DNA of 64,000 bases, from assembly GCF_003382275.1 (NCBI RefSeq), contig NZ_QTJX01000002.1, forward strand, positions 1,054,001 to 1,118,000. Reading direction: 5' to 3'. The position numbers and the translations under genes are program-made. Source of the DNA: Flagellimonas nanhaiensis. Lineage in GTDB: Bacteria; Bacteroidota; Bacteroidia; Flavobacteriales; Flavobacteriaceae. Shown one piece after another: positions 27,200 to 36,082 of this stretch; the stretch's first letter is position 1, and each line of letters opens with the position of its first letter. Below the pieces are notes generated by a model. The model did not search any database and had not been told where the DNA came from. It saw only the letters and a list, made by a program, of their open reading frames with translations.

Positions 27200-27622
27200 T
27201 TAGTTTACCAACTCCTCTTTCACAAAATCGTGGCAGAACTCTTTTATTTCATCTCTGGTACTCACAAATGCTTTATGTTTTACATCTTCGGGACCAGAAA
27301 CTTTTGATGGGTCCATGAAGTTCTGATGTATCCGTTGCGCATTTTTGGCTGGAATAAAAGGGCAGTTTTCCTTGGCATGATCGCAAACCGTAATAATATA
27401 ATCCCATTCAATCCCTTCGTATTCATCCACATGGTTAGAGGTATGGCCAGAAATATCAATGCCATCTTCTTTCATAATGGACACGGCACCAGGGTTTAGC
27501 CCATGGGTCTCTATCCCTGCACTATAAACATTGGCCAAGGAATCCTGAAAGTGATTCAAATATCCATGTGCCATTTGGCTTCGGCACGAATTTCCGGTAC
27601 AAAGTACTAATACGTTTTTCAT
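27200..27622 (-). CDS. arsC: Arsenate reductase, low-molecular-weight phosphatase type
   Basis: 140 residues with the P-loop CTGNSCR (Cys8, Arg14), the Cx5R signature. It belongs to the LMW-PTP-like ArsC branch that reduces arsenate; GHTSNHVDEYEGIEWDYIITVCDHAKENCPF carries the late thiols (Cys-Asp-His, Cys) that take part in the redox relay. It is the last gene of an operon led by arsR. No arsenite pump (acr3/arsB) is in the operon. Confidence 0.85.
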   Translation of the reverse strand: MKNVLVLCTGNSCRSQMAHGYLNHFQDSLANVYSAGIETHGLNPGAVSIMKEDGIDISGHTSNHVDEYEGIEWDYIITVCDHAKENCPFIPAKNAQRIHQNFMDPSKVSGPEDVKHKAFVSTRDEIKEFCHDFVKEELVN

Positions 27623-27641
27623 TCGGTTTTTTGATTTGATG

Positions 27642-28133
27642 TTAATCTATTCCAATTTTTTTACTACGTTTTTCAAATAGGAGGTTGTCTTTCCAAACCC
27701 CATGTATTTTACCTACCCGTTCCCGTTTGCCAATATAGCGAAAACCTACTTTTTCATGAAGCTTGACACTGGCTTGGTTTTCGGGAAAAATCCCAGATTG
27801 AATCGTCCATAATCCTGCCTCCTCACTTTCCTCAATAAGTCGCTCCATCAACAATTTCCCTACTCCTTTTCCACGACTTTTGGAAGCAACGTATACGCTT
27901 ACTTCGCCAACTCCACCATATACGCATCTGCTCGATACGGGCGATAGGGCTGCCCAACCAAGAATGTTCCCTTCTTCTTCGGCAATCAAACGGCATTTTT
28001 CTAGATGGGCTTGATCCCAACTTTCATAGCTGGGAACATTCAGCTCAAAGGTGGCAATACCCGTACTTATCCCTTCTTTGTAGATTTGGGAAACCTGTTC
28101 CCAATCCTGAGGGGTCATGGCCCTGACCTTCAT
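27642..28133 (-). CDS. GNAT-family acetyltransferase in the ars operon
   Basis: 163 residues, close in pattern to phosphinothricin/methionine-sulfoximine acetyltransferases (PAT): MTPQDWEQVSQIYKEGISTGIATFE, then RCVYGGVGEVSVYVASKSRGKGVGKLLMERL (acetyl-CoA motif) and VKLHEKVGFRYIGKRERVG. PAT-like acetyltransferases also include ArsN, which acetylates trivalent amino-substituted arsenicals, so the position between arsC and arsR makes an organoarsenical role plausible (inference). It follows the DUF6428 gene with no gap. Confidence 0.85.
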   Translation of the reverse strand: MKVRAMTPQDWEQVSQIYKEGISTGIATFELNVPSYESWDQAHLEKCRLIAEEEGNILGWAALSPVSSRCVYGGVGEVSVYVASKSRGKGVGKLLMERLIEESEEAGLWTIQSGIFPENQASVKLHEKVGFRYIGKRERVGKIHGVWKDNLLFEKRSKKIGID

Positions 28134-28622
28134 TTAACAACAACCGCTTTCAGGAGAACAACATGCGGTTTCGGCAGGTTGGGATTCCTCCACAACTCCG
28201 CAAGTTTCTTTGGCCTTGCAGTCTGTTTTCTGAACGGACAATTTTACTGTGAGCGTCTTGTTGTCCAAAGCATGATCATGTACAAAGAGTTGAGCCGTAT
28301 GAAAATCAGCATTGCTGTATTCAAATTTAATTTCGGCATCTTGTACCATGGGCTTCATCCTATCAACTTTGTTCAGGATGCTCAGAGCTTTGTAAACGGA
28401 CATATAATCTCTTTTGTCCTTTTCCTTTGGACTCTCCCAAAGTTGAACAATGGTTTCTTTCCAAAAATCGGTGCCAGCACCACAATCAACGGAATCAACG
28501 GTAATATTCTTGACCTCGGTGATATGATAGTTGGCCCCGACCAGCTTACCTGGAGTATATTCGAAAAGTAGACTTTTGTCTTGATGCTGTTTTAATAGTG
28601 ATAGAAATTCTGAAGTATTCAT
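28134..28622 (-). CDS. DUF6428 family protein in the ars operon
   Basis: 162 residues from the ATG at 28622, three codons after an alternative. It matches the pattern of the DUF6428 proteins that recur beside arsR in Bacteroidota (FLSLLKQHQDKSLLFEYTPGKLVGANYHITEVKN). Near the C-terminus there are seven Cys in the last 40 residues, ending with CC...SGCC, which would suit arsenite or other soft-metal binding. It starts after the arsR stop and is followed directly by the GNAT gene. The function is unproven. Confidence 0.75.
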   Translation of the reverse strand: MNTSEFLSLLKQHQDKSLLFEYTPGKLVGANYHITEVKNITVDSVDCGAGTDFWKETIVQLWESPKEKDKRDYMSVYKALSILNKVDRMKPMVQDAEIKFEYSNADFHTAQLFVHDHALDNKTLTVKLSVQKTDCKAKETCGVVEESQPAETACCSPESGCC

Positions 28623-28624
28623 GG

Positions 28625-28948
28625 TTAACAACAGTTTTGATTAATATTGGTAAAGAACACATGAAAGGAGTGTTGCAGTTCTTCCCAGCGTTCTTGGTTA
28701 ATACAGTAACAAAGATTTTTACCTTCAAAGGTTCCTTTTAGGAGCCCAATTTTTTTGATTTCATTCAAATGTTGGGAGATAGTAGGTTGAGAAAGGCCAA
28801 TAACATCTACAAGGTCGTTGCAGATACAATTTTCTTGTCTGCTGATGTATTCCAGGATGGCAATTCGGGCTGGATGTGCCAATACTTTGGCAGCCTGGGC
28901 CAGCTCATTTTGCGTCAAGGAAAACATATGTGTCTTAGAAACTCCCAT
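28625..28948 (-). CDS. arsR: ArsR/SmtB-family metalloregulator
   Basis: 107 residues, the typical winged-helix regulator. DNA-binding helices are in LSQPTISQHLNEIKKIGLL, and the metal site has Cys41 and Cys43 (NCICNDL), with an extra C-terminal Cys pair (NQNCC). It should repress its own operon until arsenite or another thiophilic metalloid binds. It is the first gene of the operon arsR, DUF6428, GNAT, arsC. A palindromic site lies upstream of its start. Confidence 0.92.
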   Translation of the reverse strand: MGVSKTHMFSLTQNELAQAAKVLAHPARIAILEYISRQENCICNDLVDVIGLSQPTISQHLNEIKKIGLLKGTFEGKNLCYCINQERWEELQHSFHVFFTNINQNCC

Positions 28949-28974
28949 GTCTTGAACAATGCATTTATAATTTT

Positions 28975-28998
28975 ATATTGCAATATTACGATAATATT
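28975..28998 (-). promoter_or_regulatory. Probable ArsR operator (palindromes)
   Basis: A perfect inverted repeat AATATTA-CGA-TAATATT (28982-28998) overlaps a 12-bp perfect palindrome ATATTGCAATAT (28975-28986). It lies 27 to 50 bases before the arsR ATG, in the promoter region, as expected for autorepression. Confidence 0.6.
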
Positions 28999-29004
28999 AG
29001 TAAA

Positions 29005-29034
29005 TAAAAAAGCCGAAGAGGAAAATTCTCCGGC
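29005..29034 (-). terminator. Rho-independent terminator after the TM2 gene
   Basis: On the minus strand the arms GCCGGAGA and TCTTCGGC pair (one G-U wobble), then six T follow. It is 8 bases past the TM2 gene stop and directly before the ars operator, so it separates the two units. Confidence 0.65.
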
Positions 29035-29042
29035 AGTTTTCT

Positions 29043-29423
29043 TTAGAACCAAGGTTTTTTACCCACCTGATAGGTGTTGTAAAACTCTTCGTCTGATTTA
29101 GTTAGATATATAATTCCTTCAATAAGTCCAATGATTCCAGGAATCCAGGCCAAAAAGGCCCCGATCACAAAACAGACCAGGATATAGGCTATAATGGAAA
29201 AGCCAAGAAGTATAAATCCTTCTTTATTATATCCGAGTATAAATTTATGAACTCCAAGGGATCCCAGCAGAATTGCCAAAATTCCTGCCAAGATTTTTTT
29301 GTTGTCACCTCCAACGTCTTTAAGGCCTTCCTTAAATTCTTCGGCGGTTTCCTTGGCTGCATCTTTGGCTTTGTCGAAAGCATCTTCGGCTTTATCTCCT
29401 AAATCTTTTTTTTCTTCAGACAT
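29043..29423 (-). CDS. TM2-domain membrane protein
   Basis: 126 residues. A charged coiled N-terminus (EEKKDLGDKAEDAFDKAKDA) precedes two membrane helices of a TM2 domain: ILAGILAILLGSLGVHKFILG and a second from about 74 to 110, joined by the family turn (GVHKFILGYNKEG). It ends with a short cytoplasmic tail. TM2 proteins have a suggested role in membrane stress or signalling, but no defined biochemistry. It is probably monocistronic. Confidence 0.88.
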   Translation of the reverse strand: MSEEKKDLGDKAEDAFDKAKDAAKETAEEFKEGLKDVGGDNKKILAGILAILLGSLGVHKFILGYNKEGFILLGFSIIAYILVCFVIGAFLAWIPGIIGLIEGIIYLTKSDEEFYNTYQVGKKPWF

Positions 29424-29475
29424 GGTTTAAATGTGTTGGTTAAACGAGTCTTAAATGTAGCAAATAATTCAATAT

Positions 29476-29862
29476 CTAGAGAAAAGCTTTATCAACAGGT
29501 TCCCATAACTCAATTTTATTACCTTCTGGATCTAAAATCCAACCAAATTTACCATAGTCGTACTCCTCCATTTCCCCCACAACGGTTACCCCTTCCTTTT
29601 TTAGAACTTTTAAGAGTTCTACTAGATTTTCTACCCTAAAGTTCATCATGAATTGTTTTTCACTGGGCTGAAAATACTGGGTATCTTCTTTGAAGGGACT
29701 CCACTGCGTCATACAATCATTCCCATCTTTATCTTTCCACCAGAAACTCCAACCATATTGATCCATGGGAATACCTAAATGTTCTTTATACCAGCTCTTG
29801 ATTTCATCTGGATTTTTGGTTTTAAAGAAAAAACCGCCCAGACCAGTTACTCTATTTTTCAT
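29476..29862 (-). CDS. VOC-superfamily (glyoxalase-like) protein
   Basis: 128 residues from the ATG at 29862. A longer frame from 29928 lies inside the previous gene and is rejected. The vicinal-oxygen-chelate fold is suggested by GFFFKTKNPDEIKSWYKEHLGIP and late YDYGKFGWILDPEGNKIELWEP with the metal-ligand Glu. The substrate is not evident. Its ATG overlaps the TGA of the DUF1801 gene (ATGA), so translation is coupled. Confidence 0.85.
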   Translation of the reverse strand: MKNRVTGLGGFFFKTKNPDEIKSWYKEHLGIPMDQYGWSFWWKDKDGNDCMTQWSPFKEDTQYFQPSEKQFMMNFRVENLVELLKVLKKEGVTVVGEMEEYDYGKFGWILDPEGNKIELWEPVDKAFL

Positions 29863-30323
29863 CTTTTCCTGTTTTTTATATTCTTTTCGTAAAGTGCAAT
29901 CCATGCTTGCGGGGTCATTTTTTGGCACAGCTCGGCTATTAGATCATGGGGAATGGTCTCCATTTTTTTAAACCGAATACAACTCTTGCCCATATCCAAT
30001 TTGGTCCGCACGTATTTTGGATATTCACCCATAAACCAATCCAATAGTTCCTTGTCTGCATAAATCCCGGAATGGTACAGAGCCACAAAGTTCTTCTGGG
30101 AAGCTATATTGATGAAAGGGAGTGGGAGTTTCGGGTCGCAATGATACCCATCTGGATATAGGGAGTGGGGAACCACAAAACCGATCATTTTATAGCTGAT
30201 ACATTCCTCAAAGCCTTCGGGCAGGTTATCCCTTACCGTGGCGCGTAATTTTGAAACCGCTTCTTTTCGGTCTTCTGGCAGTTTGGAAATATACTCGTCC
30301 GTAGTTTTGGCATCAATGGTCAT
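29859..30323 (-). CDS. DUF1801 (YdhG-like) protein
   Basis: 154 residues, family DUF1801/YdhG. It shows the typical pattern KTTDEYISKLPEDRKEAVSKLRATVRDNLPEGFEECISYKMIGF and late CIRFKKMETIPHDLIAELC. Members include an iron-chaperone-like group, but the function of this member is unknown. It follows DUF4199 by 7 bases and overlaps the VOC gene. Confidence 0.85.
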   Translation of the reverse strand: MTIDAKTTDEYISKLPEDRKEAVSKLRATVRDNLPEGFEECISYKMIGFVVPHSLYPDGYHCDPKLPLPFINIASQKNFVALYHSGIYADKELLDWFMGEYPKYVRTKLDMGKSCIRFKKMETIPHDLIAELCQKMTPQAWIALYEKNIKNRKR

Positions 30324-30330
30324 GGCGCGA

Positions 30331-30837
30331 TTATTTCCGTTGCAGAATCAAAGCTGAAATCAGTGAAATAATAAAACCAATCACAAACACGGTCATGGAC
30401 ATAATTGCAAAAGAGAACAATGGATTGGAAAACATTTCTTTTTCGGCCTCCATTTTGGCCAGTTCCACTTTAAACTCATCAGGAGGTAGTGTATTTCTTA
30501 AACCTTCAACCGTGGTATCGTAATATTCCGTCATAAAATCTGGGTTCAGCACCTGGGAGTACAGCACATCCAAAATTCCAAAGGCCAAAGCAGTGATAAG
30601 GCTAATTAGGATTCCTATGACCAAAGCTTTTTTAAAACTGAGCTTCCCTTCGTTCTCTTTGTCCCTAAAATGTTTGATTCCAAAATAGACAAAACCCAAG
30701 GATAGAATCATGGAAGCATAGCCTATAATTTCTTGGGTAGTAAAGGATAGATTGTCCAGTAGGAACAGACTGATCAGAAAAAGAACCCAGATGGTGATCG
30801 CCCCATATAATCCGAATCGTAATACTGTTTTTTTCAT
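30331..30837 (-). CDS. DUF4199 membrane protein
   Basis: 168 residues with four predicted transmembrane segments (about 8-30, 38-53, 72-92 and 143-165) and a large polar loop before the last. This is the pattern of DUF4199, a Bacteroidota family of unknown function. It sits just downstream of a membrane-tethered LuxR gene on the same strand, a recurring partnership in this group (from memory). Confidence 0.8.
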   Translation of the reverse strand: MKKTVLRFGLYGAITIWVLFLISLFLLDNLSFTTQEIIGYASMILSLGFVYFGIKHFRDKENEGKLSFKKALVIGILISLITALAFGILDVLYSQVLNPDFMTEYYDTTVEGLRNTLPPDEFKVELAKMEAEKEMFSNPLFSFAIMSMTVFVIGFIISLISALILQRK

Positions 30838-30915
30838 GTTGGTACATTTTTGATGGTTGTCATAAAAGTAAGCCTCAGTGCAGGTTTACCTCTCATACTA
30901 AAGTACCAAAATCAA

Positions 30916-31332
30916 TTAAGGGGAAAGAATTTCCAGGTCTTTGGCCTTCTGAATTGCCTGAGTTCTTCGTTTGGCATCCAATTTTACCAATAGGTTGGAA
31001 ACGTGGGTTTTTATAGTGCTTTCGGAAATAAAGAGCTCCTCCGCAATTTCTTTGTTGGACATGCCTTTGGAAATATGGACCAAGACTTCATACTCCCTAT
31101 TACTGATGCCCAACTCGTTTATTTTCTTGGAATCAATTGTGGGTAAAGTGGTAGGTTTCTTGGCCAAGGTTTTTTTGTTTATGTAAACCCCAATTATAAA
31201 AAAAATGATGGCGACAACGGCAATGGCCACTTCAATGGAAATATCACCGGAGAGATAAGAATATTTACCTAACTGAAAAAGGGCAAGCAGTGCAACAATG
31301 AGCGCAGAAAAAACAAAAATGGTCTTTTTCAC
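30916..31332 (-). CDS. Membrane-tethered LuxR-type transcriptional regulator
   Basis: 138 residues. Two N-terminal transmembrane segments (about 5-25 and 34-53) precede a linker and a complete LuxR HTH domain (ISNREYEVLVHISKGMSNKEIAEELFISESTIKTHVSNLLVKL, about 75-120). There is no receiver domain. The start is a GTG at 31332. Being membrane-bound, it would need to act in place or be released. Its targets are unknown; DUF4199 follows. Confidence 0.9.
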   Translation of the reverse strand: MKKTIFVFSALIVALLALFQLGKYSYLSGDISIEVAIAVVAIIFFIIGVYINKKTLAKKPTTLPTIDSKKINELGISNREYEVLVHISKGMSNKEIAEELFISESTIKTHVSNLLVKLDAKRRTQAIQKAKDLEILSP

Positions 31333-31341
31333 CCACTAAAT

Positions 31342-32274
31342 TTAGCAAAATCTCTCTTGGATTTTGTCGACAATGGTCTGGGCCAATTTCTCTTTACTTT
31401 CCTTGGTCCAACCCGCTACATGGGGTGTCAGGACCACATTTTTGGCCTTTCTGAGATATTTGAACGCCTTGGGTTTTTGGATGAACATGTTTTCAAACGA
31501 CTTTTTTTCGTACTCAAGTACGTCCAATCCAGCGCCCAATATTTTTTCTGATTTTAAGGCTTCCACCAAGTCTCGTGTGACCACACATTTTCCTCTTGCG
31601 GTGTTCAACAACCAAAATGGTTTATGAAAACTATTGATGAACTCTGTGTTCACCATTCCAGTGGTAAGCTCAGTCTGGGGGACATGGAGGCTGACCACAT
31701 CAGACCTTTGGTGCAATTCCATAATGCCCACTTGTCTTGCATTCTCATCCCCGACTCCTCCAACAATGTCGTAGCAAATGACCTCAACATCAAAGCCCTG
31801 GAGTTTTTTTGCAAAGGCTTTGCCCATATTTCCATAACCGATTATGCCCACTGTTTTTCCTTCCAACTCTACCCCCCGGTTGCCCTCACGATCCCATTTA
31901 CCTTTTTTAACCTCTCGATTGGCTTTGCACATCTTGTTCATTACAGATAATAACATACCCAAAGAGTGCTCACCTACTGCGTTTCGGTTACCTTCTGGAG
32001 CTGAGGCCAAAAAAATATCTTTATGTTTGGCGTGGGCGACATCAATATTTTCCATTCCCGCACCGACCCTTCCAATGAACTTCAGGTTGGTGGCCTTATC
32101 CAAGAACTGTTGGTCCAGGGTAAACCGGCTTCTTATGATCACGCCGTCATATAAATGGATTTTCTTTTCAACTTCATTCTTTGAAGATTTGTAGTCTTCA
32201 TAGTTTTCAAAACCCAATTGGGACAATTGTTCAAGAAGTAAAGGATGGTTGGTATCCAAGTGGAGAACTTTCAT
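31342..32274 (-). CDS. D-2-hydroxyacid dehydrogenase family protein
   Basis: 310 residues from the ATG at 32274; an earlier alternative at 32289 is not conserved. The fold is the D-isomer-specific 2-hydroxyacid dehydrogenase type, NAD-dependent: GRVGAGMENIDVAHAK, GIIGYGNMGKAFAKKLQGF (NAD loop), the arginine in NTARGKCVVT, and the catalytic H in TPHVAGWTKES. It may be phosphoglycerate dehydrogenase-like, but the short size lacks the ACT domain. It sits next to a cupin gene downstream of mgtE. Confidence 0.9.
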   Translation of the reverse strand: MKVLHLDTNHPLLLEQLSQLGFENYEDYKSSKNEVEKKIHLYDGVIIRSRFTLDQQFLDKATNLKFIGRVGAGMENIDVAHAKHKDIFLASAPEGNRNAVGEHSLGMLLSVMNKMCKANREVKKGKWDREGNRGVELEGKTVGIIGYGNMGKAFAKKLQGFDVEVICYDIVGGVGDENARQVGIMELHQRSDVVSLHVPQTELTTGMVNTEFINSFHKPFWLLNTARGKCVVTRDLVEALKSEKILGAGLDVLEYEKKSFENMFIQKPKAFKYLRKAKNVVLTPHVAGWTKESKEKLAQTIVDKIQERFC

Positions 32275-32292
32275 GGGCCAAATATACAACTC

Positions 32293-32658
32293 CTAGATTT
32301 TTGGGTATTCCGTTTGTGTCTTTTCGTGCTGTACTTTACCGGTGTGGGCCGTGGTCAATTTTTCAAATAGGAGTACATGCACTTCTTCTCCATTCTTGGT
32401 CATGGGATTATGTTCCACTCCTTTGGGCACAACAATGATATCTCCTTCTTTCACCACCTCGACCCGATCTCTAAACTGCATGTATAATGTTCCTTTGATC
32501 ACTTGGAACAGTTCATCTTCATGCTCATGGGCGTGCCAGACAAATTCTCCCTGTAACTTGGCCAAAAGTACTTGCATATCATCTACCACCGCTATTTGGT
32601 GCGGATGCCATTGTTTGGTGAATTCTGCATGCTTTTGTTTTAGATTGATAGGTTTCAT
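32293..32658 (-). CDS. Cupin-domain protein
   Basis: 121 residues, a single cupin barrel. Metal motif 1 is WHAHEHEDELFQVIKG (G-x5-H-x-H-x4-E-like) and motif 2 is PKGVEHNPMTK. Its ATG overlaps the TGA of the preceding gene. Such proteins bind a metal and a small ligand; substrate unknown. Confidence 0.85.
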   Translation of the reverse strand: MKPINLKQKHAEFTKQWHPHQIAVVDDMQVLLAKLQGEFVWHAHEHEDELFQVIKGTLYMQFRDRVEVVKEGDIIVVPKGVEHNPMTKNGEEVHVLLFEKLTTAHTGKVQHEKTQTEYPKI

Positions 32659-33488
32659 TTCCTGTATTTTCTTATTGATAAGCTAAATTTTTCAAACATT
32701 CCTTCAATCCATTCATCTGTTCTTTTTAGATATTCTTCTAGATTATTGACGTGAACTATGTCAGGAAAAAAATCAATATCGCTTTTGCCATAATTAGGGG
32801 AAGAATAATTCAATTTTATTTGGATTAACTCCTTTTCATTTAATTCAATTTCTCCGTTATTATTTAAAATAGCTTCATATAAATAACCATCTAATACAAC
32901 CAAAGGGATGTAAATATATAATTCGGTACTCTCTTCAGGGTCAAAATCATCTAACTTTCCAAAGTCATAACGATTATTCATGTGCCATGTCGCTTTACAT
33001 ACGCTAATCAGTGACTCATAAATTTTTGATGTTTCGGATGGAGATTTAAAAGCTTCGTGAAAGGCAATACCATATTTGCTCACATTTTTCTTAAAATTTT
33101 TATAGTCCACTTCGGTAGAGAAAATACCTGCTCTATATTGTTTTTTATCTCCATATTTCCTCATGTAGTTATATCCGCTGTGTTGGATTCGCCATCCTTG
33201 AGTTAAACTTGTATCTTTATCAACGGAAAAAATAACCCAAGGTTTCTTATTCATTTTTTTTACATCGATTACTAGACTAAATTCCAAATGCAAATGATTT
33301 TCTGAATCATTTTTAACTTTTGTGGCTATTATATCAATTTCTCTGCTTTTTGATAAATCTTTATCTTCATAATGGTCACTATGATTAGTTGACCAACCAT
33401 TCTTTCTAAGAATGGAGCCTACTTCAAGTTCTTTTATAAAACCAGTTTTCCTAATATCCGCAATTATTTTTTCCTTCAAAGATTCCAT
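32655..33488 (-). CDS. Unknown protein with a possible PD-(D/E)XK-type nuclease core
   Basis: About 277 residues from the ATG at 33488; a TTG at 33536, 3 bases after the mgtE stop, would add 16 residues. No family is recognised. Residues 14-90 have features of the restriction-nuclease fold: a helix GSILRKNGW, then SREIDIIATK with a central acidic residue, and a strand LVIDVKK with a D-x-K pair. The rest is polar and includes PWVIFSVDK and repeated Lys/Asn-rich stretches. It is visibly AT-rich and sits in an otherwise conserved gene order, suggesting acquisition. The stop overlaps the cupin start. Confidence 0.55.
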   Translation of the reverse strand: MESLKEKIIADIRKTGFIKELEVGSILRKNGWSTNHSDHYEDKDLSKSREIDIIATKVKNDSENHLHLEFSLVIDVKKMNKKPWVIFSVDKDTSLTQGWRIQHSGYNYMRKYGDKKQYRAGIFSTEVDYKNFKKNVSKYGIAFHEAFKSPSETSKIYESLISVCKATWHMNNRYDFGKLDDFDPEESTELYIYIPLVVLDGYLYEAILNNNGEIELNEKELIQIKLNYSSPNYGKSDIDFFPDIVHVNNLEEYLKRTDEWIEGMFEKFSLSIRKYRK

Positions 33489-33539
33489 TCGAATAATTTC
33501 TATTGGAGATTCACTTAAAATAGTTTTCTTATTCAAAAA

Positions 33540-34892
33540 CTAGATTCCCAATATCAACTTGGCTATCCAAAAATAAATCAAGATTCCGAAGATATCATTG
33601 CTTGTTGTAATGAACGGCCCTGTGGCTATTGCCGGATCAATATTTCTTCTATGAAGAAACAGGGGAATAAAGGTGCCGATGAGACCAGCGACCACTATGA
33701 CCACCACCAATGACAGCGAAATGGCCACAGCCGTATTGAATGTTCCTTTCCAGACCCAAGTAAATACCAAAAGCAAGACCGCCAGTATGAGTCCATTGAG
33801 CAAAGCCAGAAGCATTTCCTTGATCAAGCGATTGCTAATGCTTCCTTTCAGATCATCATTGGCAAGTCCTTGCACTATTATTGCACTGGATTGTACTCCA
33901 ACATTTCCGGCCATTGCGGCAATCAGCGGAGTAAAAAAGAAAAGAATGGCATGTTTGGAGATCATTTCCTCAAAGCCTCCCATAATGGCTGCAGCTCCAA
34001 GGCCACCAAAAAGACCAAGAATCAACCAAGGTAAGCGTGCACGTGTCAATTCCCAGATGCTGTCATCTGCTTCAACATCTTGGGAGATACCGGCGGCCAT
34101 TTGATAATCCTTGTCTGCCTCTTCCTTGATCACGTCTACAATATCGTCAATGGTAATTCGCCCAACGAGCCTTCCGATTTCATCCACTACAGGGATGGCT
34201 TCCAAATCGTATTTGGACATTATTTTGGCCACTTCCTCTGCTTTTTCATTCACCTCGACATGGTCAACCTTGGGAATGTAGACGTTCTTTATGTGGGTCT
34301 TAGTAGAGGTGGTCAATAGATCTTTTAAGGAAAGTCTGCCTTTAAGTTTGTCTTCATCATCCACCACATAAATGGAGTGAACCCGGGTGACATTTTCAGC
34401 CTGGGCACGCATTTCCTTTACACAAGTGAGCACATTCCAGTTTTCGTTTACTTTCACCAACTCCTTTGCCATAAGACCACCTGCGGTATCCTCGTCATAG
34501 CGCAAAAGATCTACAATATCCTTGGCATGTTCCTTGTCCTCAATTTCTGAAATTACCTCTTGGATAATTTCCTTGGGAAGTTCATTGACAATATCGGCGG
34601 CATCATCTGTGTCCAGCTCTTCCAGCTCCCCGGCAATTTCCTTTACGGTAAGATTGTTCAATACTGCCTCCCTCATATCTTCATGCATTTCTGCAAGGAT
34701 GTCAGAGGTTTTTTCGCTGTCGAGTAATTTAATGAGATAGGTGGCTTCCTCCACGTCGAGCTCATCGGCTATTTCGGCGATGTCCGCATAGTGGAACTCC
34801 TTCATCATCAACCGAAGATCCGAATTCTTTTTATCGGAAATCAGCTGGTGAATTTCTACTAAAAGCTCTTCTGTTAGTTTAAATGGAGTCAT
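33540..34892 (-). CDS. mgtE: Magnesium transporter MgtE
   Basis: 450 residues. Cytoplasmic N domain (helical, [30 protein letters not shown]), two CBS domains (roughly 130-255; [22 protein letters not shown] and [22 protein letters not shown]), and five membrane helices from about 285. The selectivity-type segment with [21 protein letters not shown] is present. It imports Mg2+ across the inner membrane. Its start overlaps the rsmA end by 14 bases. Confidence 0.95.
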   Translation of the reverse strand: MTPFKLTEELLVEIHQLISDKKNSDLRLMMKEFHYADIAEIADELDVEEATYLIKLLDSEKTSDILAEMHEDMREAVLNNLTVKEIAGELEELDTDDAADIVNELPKEIIQEVISEIEDKEHAKDIVDLLRYDEDTAGGLMAKELVKVNENWNVLTCVKEMRAQAENVTRVHSIYVVDDEDKLKGRLSLKDLLTTSTKTHIKNVYIPKVDHVEVNEKAEEVAKIMSKYDLEAIPVVDEIGRLVGRITIDDIVDVIKEEADKDYQMAAGISQDVEADDSIWELTRARLPWLILGLFGGLGAAAIMGGFEEMISKHAILFFFTPLIAAMAGNVGVQSSAIIVQGLANDDLKGSISNRLIKEMLLALLNGLILAVLLLVFTWVWKGTFNTAVAISLSLVVVIVVAGLIGTFIPLFLHRRNIDPAIATGPFITTSNDIFGILIYFWIAKLILGI

Positions 34893-35751
34893 CGGCTATC
34901 TTCTGTGTCAACGTTACAAAATCAGCTACGCCAAGCTGTTCTGGACGCTGGTCAAAGATAGCATCTTCTTTTAGATTATCAGACAGGTTGAAAGCCTTAA
35001 GGCTGTTCCGTAACGTCTTGCGTCTTTGGTTGAATCCTGTCTTTACAACCCTAAAGAACATTTGATCGCTACAAGGAAGGTTAATATCGTTTTTCCGAAT
35101 CAGTCGTAACACACCGGATTCTACTTTTGGAGGAGGGTCAAAAACTTCTGGAGGTACGGTAAACAGATATTCTGCTTCGTAAAACGCCTGGACAAGCACA
35201 GAAAGGATGCCGTAGGTCTTACTCCCAGGTTTTTCACATATACGTTCTGCAACCTCTTTTTGAAACATTCCGGAAAATTCTGGTATCTGTTCCCTGAAGT
35301 CCAACATTTTGAAAATTATCTGACTCGAAATGTTGTACGGAAAGTTTCCTGTTATCGCAAATTGTGAATCGCCGTACAGTTGTTTGAGGTCAAATTTTAA
35401 AAAGTCGGCTTCTATGACCTTAAATTGGTTTTTACCGGTAAACAGTTGTGGGTGTTCCAGCTCAAATTCATGTCTGAGGTAGACAATGGATTCTTCATCT
35501 AGGTCCATGGCCACCAAATCAATATCCCTTTGAAGCAAATACTTGGTAAGTACCCCTGTTCCTGGACCGATTTCCAAGACGTTGGAATATCCTTCAAGCG
35601 ATAATGTGTTGGCAATTTTTAGTGCAATGTTCTCGTCCCTTAAAAAGTGCTGGCCAAGGTGCTTTTTTGCCTTTACCGGTCCTTTTTCTTGCCCATGTTT
35701 TTCATTGGGAATACGGCCTGATGCCTTTTTCCTTTTACTTTTTTTGCCCAT
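34879..35751 (-). CDS. rsmA: 16S rRNA (adenine 1518/1519-N6)-dimethyltransferase
   Basis: 290 residues. Dimethylates two adenosines in the 16S rRNA 3' end. Motif I is [16 protein letters not shown], with [14 protein letters not shown] before it, and the active-site motif is NFPYNIS. The N-terminal extension (basic [18 protein letters not shown]) is typical of Flavobacteriia. The gene precedes and overlaps mgtE, the conserved order in this lineage. Confidence 0.96.
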   Translation of the reverse strand: MGKKSKRKKASGRIPNEKHGQEKGPVKAKKHLGQHFLRDENIALKIANTLSLEGYSNVLEIGPGTGVLTKYLLQRDIDLVAMDLDEESIVYLRHEFELEHPQLFTGKNQFKVIEADFLKFDLKQLYGDSQFAITGNFPYNISSQIIFKMLDFREQIPEFSGMFQKEVAERICEKPGSKTYGILSVLVQAFYEAEYLFTVPPEVFDPPPKVESGVLRLIRKNDINLPCSDQMFFRVVKTGFNQRRKTLRNSLKAFNLSDNLKEDAIFDQRPEQLGVADFVTLTQKIADDSI

Positions 35752-35769
35752 GGGTGGTTTTATTGCAAT

Positions 35770-36078
35770 TTACTTGGAATTTTCGATATAGACCCATGCC
35801 CGGATTCCAGATTCCAAGTGGAATTTTTCCCGTTTGTAGGCGGTCGTCTCATAAATATCGGCTTTTAGCAAATCTGTTTCGGAAACTTCGTAAACCTTTC
35901 CTTTTACCATATTGTTTTGGTCAGAGGTGCGTACAACCAACGGGTATCTGTCGTACACCGCATTTTCAAGGCTTTTGAATCCTGGAAGAGCATCATTTTG
36001 ACCGATAAGGACACGTCCAAAAATGTACTGCTGTACTTGAGGGTCCTGCAAGGTGCCATAGGTAAAGAGATGGTCCAA
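35770..36078 (-). CDS. Gamma-glutamylcyclotransferase-like (AIG2/GGCT) protein
   Basis: 102 residues. The fold start LFTYGTLQDPQVQQ is the family signature, followed by VKGKVYEVSETDLLKADIYE, the position of the catalytic-type Glu. The start is a TTG at 36078 only 4 bases after the stop of DUF4286; no upstream ATG is in frame. Likely small-molecule cyclotransferase activity, but the substrate is unknown. Confidence 0.8.
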   Translation of the reverse strand: MDHLFTYGTLQDPQVQQYIFGRVLIGQNDALPGFKSLENAVYDRYPLVVRTSDQNNMVKGKVYEVSETDLLKADIYETTAYKREKFHLESGIRAWVYIENSK

Positions 36079-36082
36079 AATA

